Positions 1-10,499 of a stretch of DNA of 64,000 nt are shown piece after piece; position 1 is the stretch's first letter; each line of letters starts with the position of its first letter. Source of the DNA: Mesorhabditis belari (taxonomy: Eukaryota > Nematoda > Chromadorea > Rhabditida > Rhabditidae); contig CAUEEP010000724.1 in NCBI GenBank assembly GCA_958450365.1, positions 1,331,001 to 1,395,000 on the forward strand, read 5' to 3'. Position numbers and translations under genes: made by a program. Under the pieces are notes generated by a model that did not search any database, was not told where the DNA came from, and saw only the letters and a program-made list of their open reading frames with translations.

Positions 1-170
1 CTGACCTGACATGGCCCTGAGCTGGGCAGGGCCTGACCTAGCCCTGACCTGGCCAGAGCCTGAGCTGGCCAGAGCTGGCCAGAGCCTGAGCTGGCCAGAG
101 CCTGACCTGGGTCCACCAGAAGCCAGGCCTGGGTCCACCAGAAGCCAGGCCTGACTTGAACTTGGACATC
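1..170. repeat. GC-rich degenerate tandem array
   Basis: Imperfect repeats of a 'ctgagctggccagagc'-like unit, followed by two direct copies of a 'ctgggtccaccagaagcc' unit (near 107-150). The base composition is very unlike the AT-rich surroundings. No coding potential is supported. The array may continue to the left of the window. Confidence 0.7.
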
Positions 171-349
171 CAGTGCCCTTGAATTTGGACATGGACATTG
201 AATCAGACTTTTAAAAGCTTAAAACTGAAAGAATTGCTTTGAATTGAAAGGCTGAAAGACTTGAATTGCAGCACTTAAAAACCCTGCTTATTTATTCGCT
301 CTAAAGATATTCAGCTATAGATCTATGCAAATTTTTTATTCTTTACCGG

Positions 350-3300
350 AAGATCTTTGTCCTCGACGTGTGCAGAGACTCGCAAATCCTCTGGAAATCG
401 GTTTTCGACAGGTCGCTAATAGTTCTAAAAATGCATTTACTGAAAAAGTACTGAAAAAGTTCAAAATCAGAGAAAAAGCTAATCCCAAAGTACAGTAATT
501 CCAAAGTACAGTAATTCCATTGGCGGCTACAGTAATTACTCCAGGATTACTCCAAGATTACTCCAGGATTACTCCAAGATTACTCCCAAGTTCCCAAAAA
601 AGAGAAAATCTCCTTACTTTTGCGATAAAGCCATAGAAAACGGTTTATCGTTGAAATATTTCCGTAGCTCTTCGAAAACCCATTCCGAGCTGTTGCTCGA
701 TTTTTCCAGGCATTGTTGAAGAATGAGATAGATTAGAGACAATTTTTCTGTTGGAATTGACTAAAATTTGCGTAAATATCGGGTTATTGATGTTTTTAAA
801 GAACCTGTTTCAAGATCTCGGTGATCGCTTTTGGGAGTAAATCGATGAGTGCGGGAAGCTTGAAAACGAGTGGAAGAAGGACGAGTGAGACGAGGGATCG
901 ATCTTCATTCTGAGTGAGGGTACTTTGTGCTCAATTGTCGCACTTTCTGCCCCAAATATGTAAACACATCCCCCTCTGGCGCACTGAGTTCTTCATTTTT
1001 CTTTACCAATCCTTGCAATGAGAGAAATTGCGGAATTGTGCTCAAGCTTCTAGATGTATTGGGTTGATGGAAAAGTCCTTTCCGATTTTTTGGGAGAGTA
1101 CCTTAAATTTGTCGAATTTAGACGTTTTATAGCTCATCCTAAAGCTGAATTCAAGACGGATCGATTGGTAAAAACCGTTTTGACATATCTCTTTTCTAAA
1201 ATTTTTTACAGCTATTTTAGTAAAGGGCGGCAGAGCCAAAAAGTGGCTGTTTTCACGTTTCGTTAGTTTTCTGTGCAGAAACCTAGGCTAAAAACATGTG
1301 TTTCGTGATCAGCGTCAAAAATAACCCCTAGACATGCATTTTCAGAATCTTAGCAAAAAATTTTTGAAAAATATTGTCACCGGTGGAAGTCGAACCAGCG
1401 ACCCTCAGATCAATAGCCTTTTCGCCGCTTTTCGCGATTTTCCTTCGTTTTTCTCGTTTTTAGTTTTACCAATCGATCCGTCTTGAATTCAGCTTTAGGA
1501 TGAGCTATAAAACGTCAAAATTCGACAAATTTAAGGTACTCTCCCAAAAAATCGGAAAGGACTTTTCCATCAACCCAATACTTTGTGTCCGAGTTCTGTG
1601 CACCCTTCTGGTGCACTCGTTTCCCCAGTTGTCCCCAGTTCCTCAGTTTCTTGAGACCGAAGTCTTATTGCAAGAAGAATGAAGATTTGCATGTGCTAGA
1701 AAGAGTGCGCTCACCAGAGCACAGAGCACAAGAGCACAAAGCAAATATCAGTTTTTGACGAAACTTTCTACTTACCGTGCCACGTAGCATAAACAAACGC
1801 ATTGTGAGGTAATCGGTGAGAATGCGCGCGAAACTCGATGACTCTTCCGGATTCCTGTTTTCGGTTTTGACTAAAAAATAAGCTATTCTAAGAATTAGTT
1901 AGATTATTTGTTTATCTTTTACAAAATTTACAAGATAAATTACCAGCAGAACAGCGCGCCTAATGACCAAAAGCAAAAAGCAGACCTAATGGCATGGCCA
2001 AAAGCCAAGCTACAGTAACCCTTAGTTTGATTTTTTCTTTGATTGTTTGCTTTCGGTTACTGTGGTCACGTTCCGGCGCCCACTTTCAAGCAAACAGCAG
2101 CCCTAATGACCAAAAGAAGAACAGTTGGCTTTGTAAATTGGCTTTGAAATTGTAAAAATGATTGCCAAAAACGTATTCCCTGTGTTGGAAAATCGCAAGA
2201 CGCAAATTTCAGCGTAAAATGCAAATTGTATCCATAGCGCAGTGGATAGCGCGCTCGTCTGCCGCCTCACTCAATGGACGACCCCGGGTTCGATCCCCGC
2301 CAGTCACCTACTTTGACTTTTTGTAAAAATCCTTTTGTAAAGCCACAACTACATGAAATTTCATTAGACACGTGTTTCAGCGTTTTTTAAAAGGGCTTAA
2401 AAGGGTTTAAAATACTCAAAGCGAACGCCTGAAGTGCGCGGATGGAGGGAGATTAGGAGAGATGGACCGAGATTATTCTTTTGATACAGTAGTGGACTCA
2501 TGTTAGACATGTCCATTTTCGAGTTTTGGCGGCCGGGTCTGGTCAGTGGGTCGCATCAAGCTCAAAATTTTTGCCGGGTCGGGTCAGCGGGTCACCCGGG
2601 AAAATAGCCGGGTCGCGGGTCGGGTCAGCGGGTCGGGTCAGCGGGTCGGGTCAGCGGGTCGGGTCAGCGGGTCGGGTCAGCGGGTCGGGTCAGCGGGTCG
2701 GGTCAGCGGGTCGGGTCAGCGGGTCGGGTCAGCGGGTCGGGTCAGCGGGTCGGGTCAGCGGGTCGGGTCAGCGGGTCGGGTCAGCGGGTCGGGTCAGCGG
2801 GTCGGGTCAGCGGGTCGGGTCAGCGGGTCGGGTCAGCGGGTCGGGTCAGCGGGTCGGGTCAGCGGGTCGGGTCAGCGGGTCGGGTCAGCGGGTCACCCGG
2901 GAAAATAGCCGGGTCAGCGGGTCACTTTTGACCCGACCCGACCCGCTGCCCATGTCTAACTCATATAAACTAGGCATCGGCCTAAGCCCAAGCCATTTTA
3001 CTTTTGGCTAAAAGCCAGCTGGTAATGCCGGCTGGTTAAATGCTGGCTTTAGATAAAGTTGGAAAAGTAGCAAAGAAAATCAAAGCAGTCAAAGCAATCA
3101 AAGCAACCAAAGCAATCAAAGCAATCTTACCCCTTTCCGGTTTTCTCAGCCAAACATGCAGAAGTGCTTCAGTTCCTTTAAATGAAAGTCCCTCGTCGAT
3201 CAGCTCGACAATATTCTAAAAGTTAATACGAATTTTAGGCAATCAAAGTCTTTGCCGAGCATCCTTTATTTCTTCCCTTGTAGTTTGTTTTCTAAATTTC

Positions 3301-6300
3301 TAGAATGAGCTAACTTTCCCGTACTTTACTCCAAAAAATCCACTTTTACAAGCTAATTTTTGGTCTATTTCGGTGAGGATTCACAAGTGAAAACGAAAGA
3401 AAAAAAAATGGAATGAATAAAAACTGGAGACAGGATTACGGTAAGCAAAAAAAAATTGACACGTTTTTAGAAACGTTTTCATTTTATCAAACTCCACTCA
3501 CTCTCTCAAGTTCGACTTCGAATTGAATGGCCACTTGATTGCCTTCAGAGCAAGCGAAAGTCCAGAACAACCATCCCGGATCATCAGTCTAGAAGTATTC
3601 ATATTATTTTGCGAGCCAAGCTCTATCCAGAAATCAGAAATCAAGTTCTTTCATTTTCCATGTCAAAAAGGAAACATAAGGTTCAATTCGTTGATTTAAA
3701 GCGGTCAATCCACAAAAGAGTCATGGAGACTTGAGGAGACTCGAGTAATTCTAGGCTACAGTAATCCCAGACCACAGTACCGCTACAATAATCCCAGACT
3801 ACAGTAGTCTACCGCTACAGTAAGCCCAGACTACAGTGGCCACCCGCTACAGTAATCCTAGACTACAGTAGCCTCCCGCTACAGTAATCCCAGACTGCAG
3901 TACCGCTACAATAATCCCAGACTGCGGTGGCCACCCTTTACAGTAAGCCCAGACTACAGTAGCCTCTCGCTACAGTAAGCCCAGACTGCAGTACCGCTAC
4001 AGTAATCCCAGACTACAGTAGCCTCTCGCTACAGTAATCCCAGACTGCAGTAGCCTCCCTCTACAGTAATCCCAGACTACAGTGGCCGCCCGTTACAGTA
4101 AGCCCAGACTACAGTACCGCTACAGTAATCCCAGACTACAGTAACCTCTCGCTACAGTAATCTCAGACAGTAATCCCAAAATACAGTAACCCAAAGCTAT
4201 TTTATGTATCTTCGTTAACTAGCTTCAAAAACCTTCAAAAGCTTGAAAAACCTCATAATTCCATGGGATTTCCTGAAACATTCTGCACTCCTCTTGTACT
4301 AGGAAATGGATTTCCCTTGTTGCAATCGTTTTCTTCAGCATTTTCATCGCTCCACACTCATCCGAATTCCCGGGATCAAGCGAAACGATCGATGAGAAAA
4401 AGACGAAACAATGAAGGGGCATTTTTGCCTGGAAAATCTTTTGGCTATCATTTTTTGGCTATCATTTACCCAATCGATGACTCGTGCGAAGAAATCGACG
4501 AAATTCCCGATCGCTTTTCGCTTCAATGCAACATACGAGATGTAGTGGACTTTTGCGATGATCTCTCTGGAAACTTGCGCTTGTACTTTGTGCTCGAATT
4601 TGTAAGCGCACGCTTGCTGATGCACTTGATTCTCTTCAAACCACGATCCGAAAAGGGGAGTTGGGGAAAGTTTGGGAATCTATTTTATTCTATAACTCGA
4701 CTTCCAGTAATCAGATTGACTTGAGGTTGGTTTTAAAATGATCCTCATGAAATTTGGTTATAGAAAAGTCGAATTTGTTTTGTATACTCATGTGTTAGAA
4801 CATAGAGAAAAGTTGAGTCAAAGTTGAACTACCTACCCGAAAAAGTCTATCCACTTAGATCGTCTATAACTCGAGGTATAGAAGCTCAATCAACTGATGG
4901 TTGGTTTTATTGGAATCTTCATTAAATTTGACTGAAGAAAAGTAGGATTTGTTTTGTATACTCATGTATAAGAACATTGAGAAAATCTGTGTCAAAGTTG
5001 AACTACCTACCCGGAAAAGTCTATCCACTTAGATGGTCTATAACTCGAGGTATAGAAGCTGAATCAACTTATGGTTGGTTTTAAAATGTTCCTCATTAAA
5101 TTTGACTGAAGAAAAGTAGGATTTGTTTTGTATACTCATGTATAAGAACATTGAGAAAATCTGTGTCAAAGTTGAACTACCTACCCGGAAAAGTCTATCC
5201 ACTTAGATGGTCTATAACTCGAGGTATAGAAGCTGAATCAACTTATGGTTGGTTTTAAAATGTTCCTCATTAAATTTGACTGAAGAAAAGTAGGATTTGT
5301 TTTGTATACTCATGCATAAGAACATCGAGAAAATCTGTGTCAAAGTTGAGATGAAGATGAAAAACGAAGTAATGAAGTGTGCCAGAAGGAGCACGTTTAC
5401 AGTGATTCTAGGTCTAAAGTCTAAGCCTAAAATCGCGCTTACTTAACAACTCCAATATGTTCCTCGCCGAGGAGTTGACAATCGATGTTTTTGAGTGCTT
5501 CGGAGAGGTAAAAGAAAGTGAAAGGGCAACTCAGTCTTGTCATTGACACAAGCAAATCGATGGTGAAGTTCACTGAAATTTTGATTTTTTTTAATACAAA
5601 ATGCTCACAAAACCAGCTTTTCTATGATCATTTATTTGAATGATTCTCTCGACGATTTCTCCGAGCTTTTGACATTGTTTTTCAAAAGATTCCCTCTCAA
5701 CAAGTCTCCACAACATATCGGTCGAATTGAGCAACTCGATCAATGTGATGAGGTACTGAAAGAGTTTAGATCGTGGAAAAGGATTGGATGGATTGATTTT
5801 AATTGATTACGGTAGCTATTCAGCTATGAAAGCTATTCAGCTATCACAATAGGTTCATCGAGCATAAGGAAAGTGTTTTCTAATCCAAAAAAAACGGGGT
5901 AGGCTAATAATTTTCGCCATTCTATTTGCGCAACTCGCCATAACTTTCTTCTAAGTCGACCAATCTTTATGATTTTGGTTTCATTTTGTAGATCTCAATA
6001 AGTGTAACAAAATACAAGTAAATACAAGTACAAGCTAGCATTTCTGAAAAGGAAAATCTTGGGTATCACCGACCCCTGTCCTGAGTCATTGAACACTCCT
6101 GGTTCAAACCTGCCTAGCAGAACCTAGAGCCTAAAGCCTAAAGCCTAGAGCCTAAAGCCTAGAGCCTAAAGCCTAGAGCCTAGAGCCTAGAGCCTAGAGC
6201 CTAGAGCCTAGAGCCTAGAGCCTAGAGCCTAAAGCCTAAAGCCTAGAGCCTAAAGCCTAGAGCCTAGAGCCTAAAGCCTAAAGCCTAAAGCCTAGAGCCT

Positions 6301-9177
6301 AGAGCCTAAAGCCTAGAGTCATTGAGTCACTTCGTTTCAATGTAAGCTATTACATCATTGAATTTTAAAGAATATTAGAAAGAATATTAAAGATTATTCT
6401 GCTTTGAAGAGTTTAAAGAATAAAAGAATAGGAATTTTTAAAGAATATTCTGGGTGTAGGCTAATTTCCGCAATTTTTTTTGCGCAACCGAGTCGTTTGC
6501 GCAAGTCGCCATAACTTTCGTCTAAGTCGACCAATCTTTATGATTTTGGTTTGATTTTGTAGATCTCAATAAGTGTAACAAAATGGAGACAATCAAAATC
6601 TTGTTCTAACGTTTCAATCATTTACTGTGAATCCCTTAACTCTTTAGACGTTTTTGAGTCAGATTTTAATACTTAACACCGACTTTTTGCGAGATCTCCG
6701 GAAACATTCCCAAATAATCGAGTCCACTTTCAAAAGCCCACTCACGAATCCATCCATTCGTGTGAAAAGAGGCTCTAAACAAAGATTTTCTTTCTTATTT
6801 ATCTTGACACTCATCAGCTTTAAATATCACTTCGATTTTGATCAACTTTAGAACTTTAGAATAACTTTAGAACTATTGGAAAACTTTAGAATTTCGATTT
6901 GGATTGAATCCAATTCAGATTTGGATTTATGGTTTGGATCCAAATTGGAAAATTTTGTTGAAAGACACATATCTCCTTCATATTTTCCTATTTACAAACT
7001 ATTCACAAACTATTTACAAACCTTCTAATCAAAAGCCATATCCACGGGCTATTTAAAGGAATCGATGCCTCATCAACTCGTTGAACGATCGAGTGAAAAA
7101 GCGCAAGATTCGGACGAACGATGTGGAACTGAATTGGATTCGTTCAGCTTTCTTAAGTTCAGCTTTTAAATTCAGCTTTTAAATTCAGCTTTTAAGTTCA
7201 ACCCATCAATTTCTCAATCCAGAGCCAGAGCCAGAGTCAGTCTACCGAATCGGATTAGAATTAAACTACCTACCGTAAATACTGTAATAGTACCCCACCC
7301 TCATAATGACGGTGCGGAGTGTTGCGTAGTCTAGCTTTAGAGGCGTTTTTCTCGACACTGGTTTATGCTACAATGCGCGCTTAGATATCAAAAAATAGCT
7401 GAAATTCAGGGCTATTTTTTGATACGAAAGACGCATTTTTTGAAAGTACGGGCGCTTTGAAAAAAAATTAAATACTAAAAAACTTTTGCGACTTGCGACT
7501 ACGCGACTGTACGACGGGGGTGGGGTACTATTACAGTATTTACAGTATATCTGGTAAATATCTGAAACCTGTGGTTCTTCCAGTGCTTCCAATAAGGTGA
7601 TCATCTCTGTCCACATCTTTCCCGTCACCAATAACTAAAAAAAAACAATTTTGACTATTGGTAACCCTATTTCTCTTTGGTTTCCTTTTCTAAAACGCGT
7701 CAATTTTCGGAAACGATCAGCTTATTACAGTAAAGTTAAACCAAAATCACTCAACTCACCTTCAACGCGGCCATTGCCGCTTTTCGGCCACATTTTGTGC
7801 TCGTTTCTTGATCGAGATACTCCCGAATTAGTCTCAAAATTTTCTCATTCTGTTTTTTTGAGGTCAGCTTCTCAACGAGAAAACAAAGTGATGGAAGGGC
7901 GAATTCAAGTGAATTCGAGTCGAGTGTTTCGTAAAGCCTGAAATGGTTTTTCTTCGGAAAAGGAGTGCGTTTTATTTAAAGTTTTGACAAACTCTTTGAA
8001 TTCGGCCTCCAGAAGGGGGCCTTTTCTCATACGCCAACTTTCCTGTGGTAAGAAAGCAATTCTAGGCCGGCGCAACCTCCGGTGGTGCATTTTATTTAAA
8101 ATTTTGACAAACTCTTTGAATTCGGCCTCCAGAAGGGGGCCTTTTCTCATACGCCAACCTCCGGTGGTAAGAAAGCAATTCTAGGCCGGCGCAACCTCCG
8201 GTGGTAAGAAAGCAATTCTAGGCCGGCGCAACCTCCGGTGGAATTCGGCCTCCAGAAGGGGGCCTTTTCTCATACGCCAACCTTCCGTTTCCTCTAAAAG
8301 CCCCCAGAGTTTCTTTTTTAATCGAGTTATTAAATTCTGGAACATTTTACCCCCTCATGTTCGTGATATTTCCACCTTAGATGATATTTCCACCTAGATT
8401 TAAAGCCGCAATTTCGGCAATTGATTTGACTGCTCTGTGATTCTTTTTTGAGGTATCTATTTATCTTTTGGGTGTGTTTTGAGTGGTGTCCCGAGTAATT
8501 ATTGTGATTTTATTTTGTCGCTATTCAACTGAATAAAGCATATATATATATATATATATATCGTAGCCGATTATGAATGAGTGGGTCTAGGAGCGTCCAA
8601 CCATCAAGTATTTGGTATCATTCAACGCAGAATCATGAATAATTATGTTAAATTTTTTTAAATTAGAAAGATTGGATAAAAAGAAAAAAAATTATGGGGC
8701 CTCAAAGTTTCCTCTTGAACAAACGATTTTTTTGCTCTAATTCTTTTTTCTTTTTATCAAATCTTGCTAATTTTAAAAATTTAACATAATTATCAATGAT
8801 TCTGCGTTGAATGATACCAAATACTTGATGGTTGGACGCGTCCGGACCCGCTCATTCATAACCGGCTACGGGGGTCGAGCCGATTTTGAATGAAACGTTG
8901 TAGGGCCGGTAATTTTTAACCTAAACTCACAAATTTGGTACCAATCGACGCAGAATTGAATTCGCTACATAATGATATAATATTGTCCTCATACATTAAA
9001 GGGTTGCTCTACTAGAAAGATTTACCAAAAAATTTCATTCATAATCGGCTACGACATATATAAACTCACATGATCACATTTTCCACCGTTTCCTCACCGC
9101 TGGCTGAGTCGACAATTTTCGCGAATTCCTTGTAATTTTCCAATTTTATATTGTCGCTCGTTTCATTCGAGTTGTGA
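350..9177 (-). CDS. Large helical protein, unrecognised; exons scattered among repeats (partial)
   Basis: Many short minus-strand exons link in consistent phase. The clearest chain is 7937-7760, 7634-7569 (LLVTGKMWTEMITLLEALEE), 7128 to about 7025, about 6773-6690 (contains GWIREWAFESGLDYLGMF), about 5755-5615 and about 5577-5447. Further plausible exons lie near 9177-9098, 4625-4480, 4422-4235, 3590-3490, 3215-3130, 1870-1775, 990-830, 720-605 and 410-350. The peptides are leucine-rich and amphipathic, as in HEAT/ARM-like helical repeat proteins, without a motif I recognise. Introns hold tandem arrays and MITEs, which spreads the gene over about 9 kb. Neither end is certain: the C-terminal part probably continues left of the window, and the link between the 9177 exon and the 7937 exon is not in phase, so an exon is missing there or they belong to different genes. 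The exon chain is seen; calling it one gene is inference. Confidence 0.5.
480..600. repeat. Short 'tacagtaatt' repeat cluster
   Basis: Several copies of 'tacagtaattcc' and 'attactccaggattactcc' follow each other. The same core, 'ctacagtaat', builds the larger arrays at 3740-4190 and 59400-60130. Confidence 0.6.
1059..1578. mobile_element. Mariner-type MITE, copy 1 (non-autonomous)
   Basis: Bounded by TA dinucleotides (1057-1058 and 1579-1580) and by inverted repeats starting TTGGGTTGATGGAAAAGTCC. The inverted repeats run for roughly 115 bp and are nearly identical. No transposase is present; open frames inside it are just the inverted repeat read in both directions. A closely related copy lies at 24690-25230. 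The TTGGGTTG start and TA duplication are typical of mariner elements. The interior at about 1376-1425 resembles, on the minus strand, the 3' half of a tRNA (a GGTTCGACTTCC B-box-like motif). Confidence 0.85.
2229..2307 (+). tRNA. tRNA-like sequence (pseudo-tRNA or SINE head)
   Basis: It has an internal A-box-like stretch (TAGCGCAGTGGATAGCG) and a B-box (GGGTTCGATCCCC) at normal spacing, with a D stem GCGC/GCGC. A 4-5 bp anticodon stem can be drawn around CTGCCGC, with about 12 extra bases in the loop. The acceptor stem ends (ATCCATA and CCAGTCA) do not pair. It is therefore more likely a degenerate tRNA or tRNA-derived repeat than a working tRNA. An anticodon GCC reading is possible but weak. 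Confidence 0.4.
2570..2935. repeat. 13-bp GC-rich minisatellite
   Basis: About 21 almost perfect copies of the 13-mer cgggtcgggtcag run from about 2612 to 2893. A 'cacccgggaaaatagccgggt' unit flanks both sides. The long open frames through this block in several phases are a consequence of the stop-free 13-mer (39 nt gives 13 repeating residues) and are not genes. Confidence 0.95.
3740..4195. repeat. Tandem array of 'ctacagtaatcccaga' units
   Basis: About twenty variants of a unit combining 'ctacagtaatcccagactac' with short spacers such as 'accg' or 'agcctctcg'. Unit length varies, so this is a higher-order degenerate array. It lies between minus-strand exons of the large helical-protein gene, in what would be an intron. 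Confidence 0.9.
4710..5345. repeat. 174-bp tandem repeat, about 3.6 copies
   Basis: The marker string gttttgtata starts at 4777, 4951, 5125 and 5299, an exact 174 bp period. Copies 2 to 4 are more alike than copy 1. The array lies between minus-strand exons near 5447 and 4625. Confidence 0.95.
5897..6600. repeat. Two partial fold-back fragments flanking a 7-bp array
   Basis: 5897-6010 and about 6455-6585 both carry 'gcgcaactcgccataac' or a close variant, then 'caatctttatgattttggt' and 'tagatctcaataagtg'. They are half-copies of the fold-back element seen complete at 57212-57523. Between them lies the gcctaga/gcctaaa array. Confidence 0.75.
6120..6318. repeat. 7-bp array of gcctaga / gcctaaa
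   Basis: About 28 tandem heptamers, switching between gcctaga and gcctaaa. The reverse complement reads (t)ttaggc or tctaggc, one base longer than the nematode telomere hexamer TTAGGC. It is internal, so it is not a telomere as such. Confidence 0.95.
7271..7547. mobile_element. Fold-back MITE, family A copy 1
   Basis: The termini taccgtaaatactgtaat... and ...attacagtatttacagta are inverted. The inner arms (gcgtagtctagctt on one side, a diverged copy around the 'actacgcgactgt' box on the other) also pair. It sits in an intron of the minus-strand helical-protein gene. Related copies lie at 44880, 50823, 60681, 61583 and 61987. Confidence 0.85.
7975..8285. repeat. Tandem repeat of 'ttcggcctccagaagggggc'
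   Basis: Three copies of a segment containing 'gaattcggcctccagaaggg' and 'cttttctcatacgccaac', interleaved with 'ggtaagaaagcaattctagg' copies. Short open frames on both strands here are repeat-derived. Confidence 0.85.
8541..9055. repeat. (TA)n microsatellite and two related inverted-repeat segments
   Basis: A TA run near 8541-8562 is followed by a fold-back element at about 8563-8870. Its arms contain 'gatggttggacgc'-type and 'tattcataaccggctac'-type ends, with a pairing core 'gaatgataccaaatacttga'. A shorter diverged relative occupies about 8876-9055, starting 'gccgattttgaatga' and ending 'ttcataatcggctacga'. Confidence 0.75.
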
Positions 9178-9284
9178 CTGCAAATTTCAATGGTGTTTGT
9201 GAGAATTTAAATGAAATGTCTACTGCAACCTAAAGTAGACATTTTAATCGTTTACAAAGTATTTTATCGTTTACAAATTATTTA

Positions 9285-10490
9285 CAATCATGGACAAAAG
9301 TCTTTTAACATCACAGTTTTTTCGAGAAATTTCTTCTTTTCCTTTTTTGTTTTTTGTTTTTTCTGTTTTCTGTTTTCTTTCCCTTTTTGATTTCTGGTTG
9401 CTAATTCTAATTTTTTAGATGCCCGGCGCCTACTTATCAACTTCTGACAAAGAGAAAATCATCAAAGCTCGAAAAAATGGGATGTCTAGAAAAGCGATCG
9501 CTAAGCTCTTCCGTTGTACCGAAACAACTGTATCGCTTGTTGTCTCCAAGTGTCTCCAAGTGTCCAAGTGTCCCCAAGTGTCCAAGTGTCTCCAAGTGTC
9601 CCCAAGTGTCCAAGTGTCTCCAGCCTAAGCCAAACTCGCGGGAAACGTTCATCGTGCATCAAAAAGTGGACGCGTAGACGTCCACCAGTCACAACTCCCG
9701 AGAAGACAAGGCGCTCGTTTTGGTTTTTAATGGTTTAAAGCAAATTGAGTAAATCTTGTCTCGACTCCACCATACAGCCCAGATCTCAACGTCATCGAAC
9801 ATTTTTGGGCTTCTTTTGAAGTTGAAATTGAAGGGAAAATGATTCGGATCCAAGTTTGAGCTCTGGTATTTCAGTCGTCAAACCTGGAACACTATTGGAC
9901 CTTAAATTTTACACGATCTTGTCGATTCGATACCAAAACGGATCCAAGCAGTAATTGCGGCTCGCGAAGGACCCACTAAGTATTGATTTTCATTTTTTCA
10001 TTATGCTTTTATCACATGTTAAAAGACTTTTGTCCATTGATTTTGGAATTTTGTGTTCATTTTTCAAATGAACCTTCTTTTCCTTCTTTCTTTCGAAGTT
10101 ATGTTAAAACTTTGCTAAGTGATTGATATTCGAAAAAATGAAAATACAAGCACTATGTAAGAACGATGTAATTTGTAAGATAAGCTTTGCATTGAAACCA
10201 GCAGCTGCTTGTTGTTTCGATTTCCTCTCTTCATTACCCTTTGGTCTCTATAAATGATCCCAAAAAAGGTGAACAACGAAAAGCGTTGAGGTCAAAGGTG
10301 ACCAGCCTTGTTTTTTAAAAAGCTCATGACATGTTTTAAATTGTTGAGTCCATTTTTTTGCTAATGCTAAAACTAGAGATAATAAGCTCTCTAAATCTTT
10401 CAATCGTTTGTAAATTGGTCGAATTTGAACCAAGATATACGAAAAACAAACTTCTGAAAACCAACATTAAAAGACTTTTGTCCGTGACTG
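9285..10490 (+). mobile_element. Decayed Tc1-like transposon
   Basis: Ends are CAATCATGGACAAAAGTC at the left and its inverse GACTTTTGTCCGTGACTG at the right, both next to TA. An extra inverted end copy lies at about 10018-10036, so the right side may be composite. Inside, 9419-9545 encodes a Tc1-type N-terminal helix-turn-helix (STSDKEKIIKARKNGMSRKA). A cluster of 'tgtctccaag' repeats follows. Then 9757-9990 keeps the C-terminal catalytic region (SPDLNVIEHFW, with the DDE glutamate) and an end AAREGPTKY. Frameshifts and stops separate the blocks. Confidence 0.85.
9419..9985 (+). pseudogene. Tc1-like transposase, disrupted
   Basis: The N-terminal DNA-binding helix-turn-helix is intact over about 40 residues. 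It then runs into a minisatellite of 'gtgtccaagtgtcc' units (9540-9625), which replaces much of the normal second DNA-binding domain. A basic stretch (KRSSCIKKWTRRRPPVTTP) and the DDE segment with PDLNVIEHFW lie downstream in other frames, with in-frame stops. No functional enzyme can be made from this copy. Confidence 0.85.
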
Positions 10491-10499
10491 TATTATTTA

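Noticed and set aside
1054..1266. Open frames on both strands near 1.05-1.7 kb and again near 24.6-24.9 kb
   Set aside because: They are the two arms of the mariner-type MITE read on both strands, which explains the near-identical peptides.
2526..3011. 161-residue open frame of repeating GRVSGSGQRVGSA
   Set aside because: It is the 13-bp minisatellite read in a stop-free frame; several phases are open and there is no splice or start context.
4263..4724. 153-residue plus-strand open frame
   Set aside because: It is antisense to minus-strand exons (4422-4235 and 4625-4480) that look more protein-like and have splice context.
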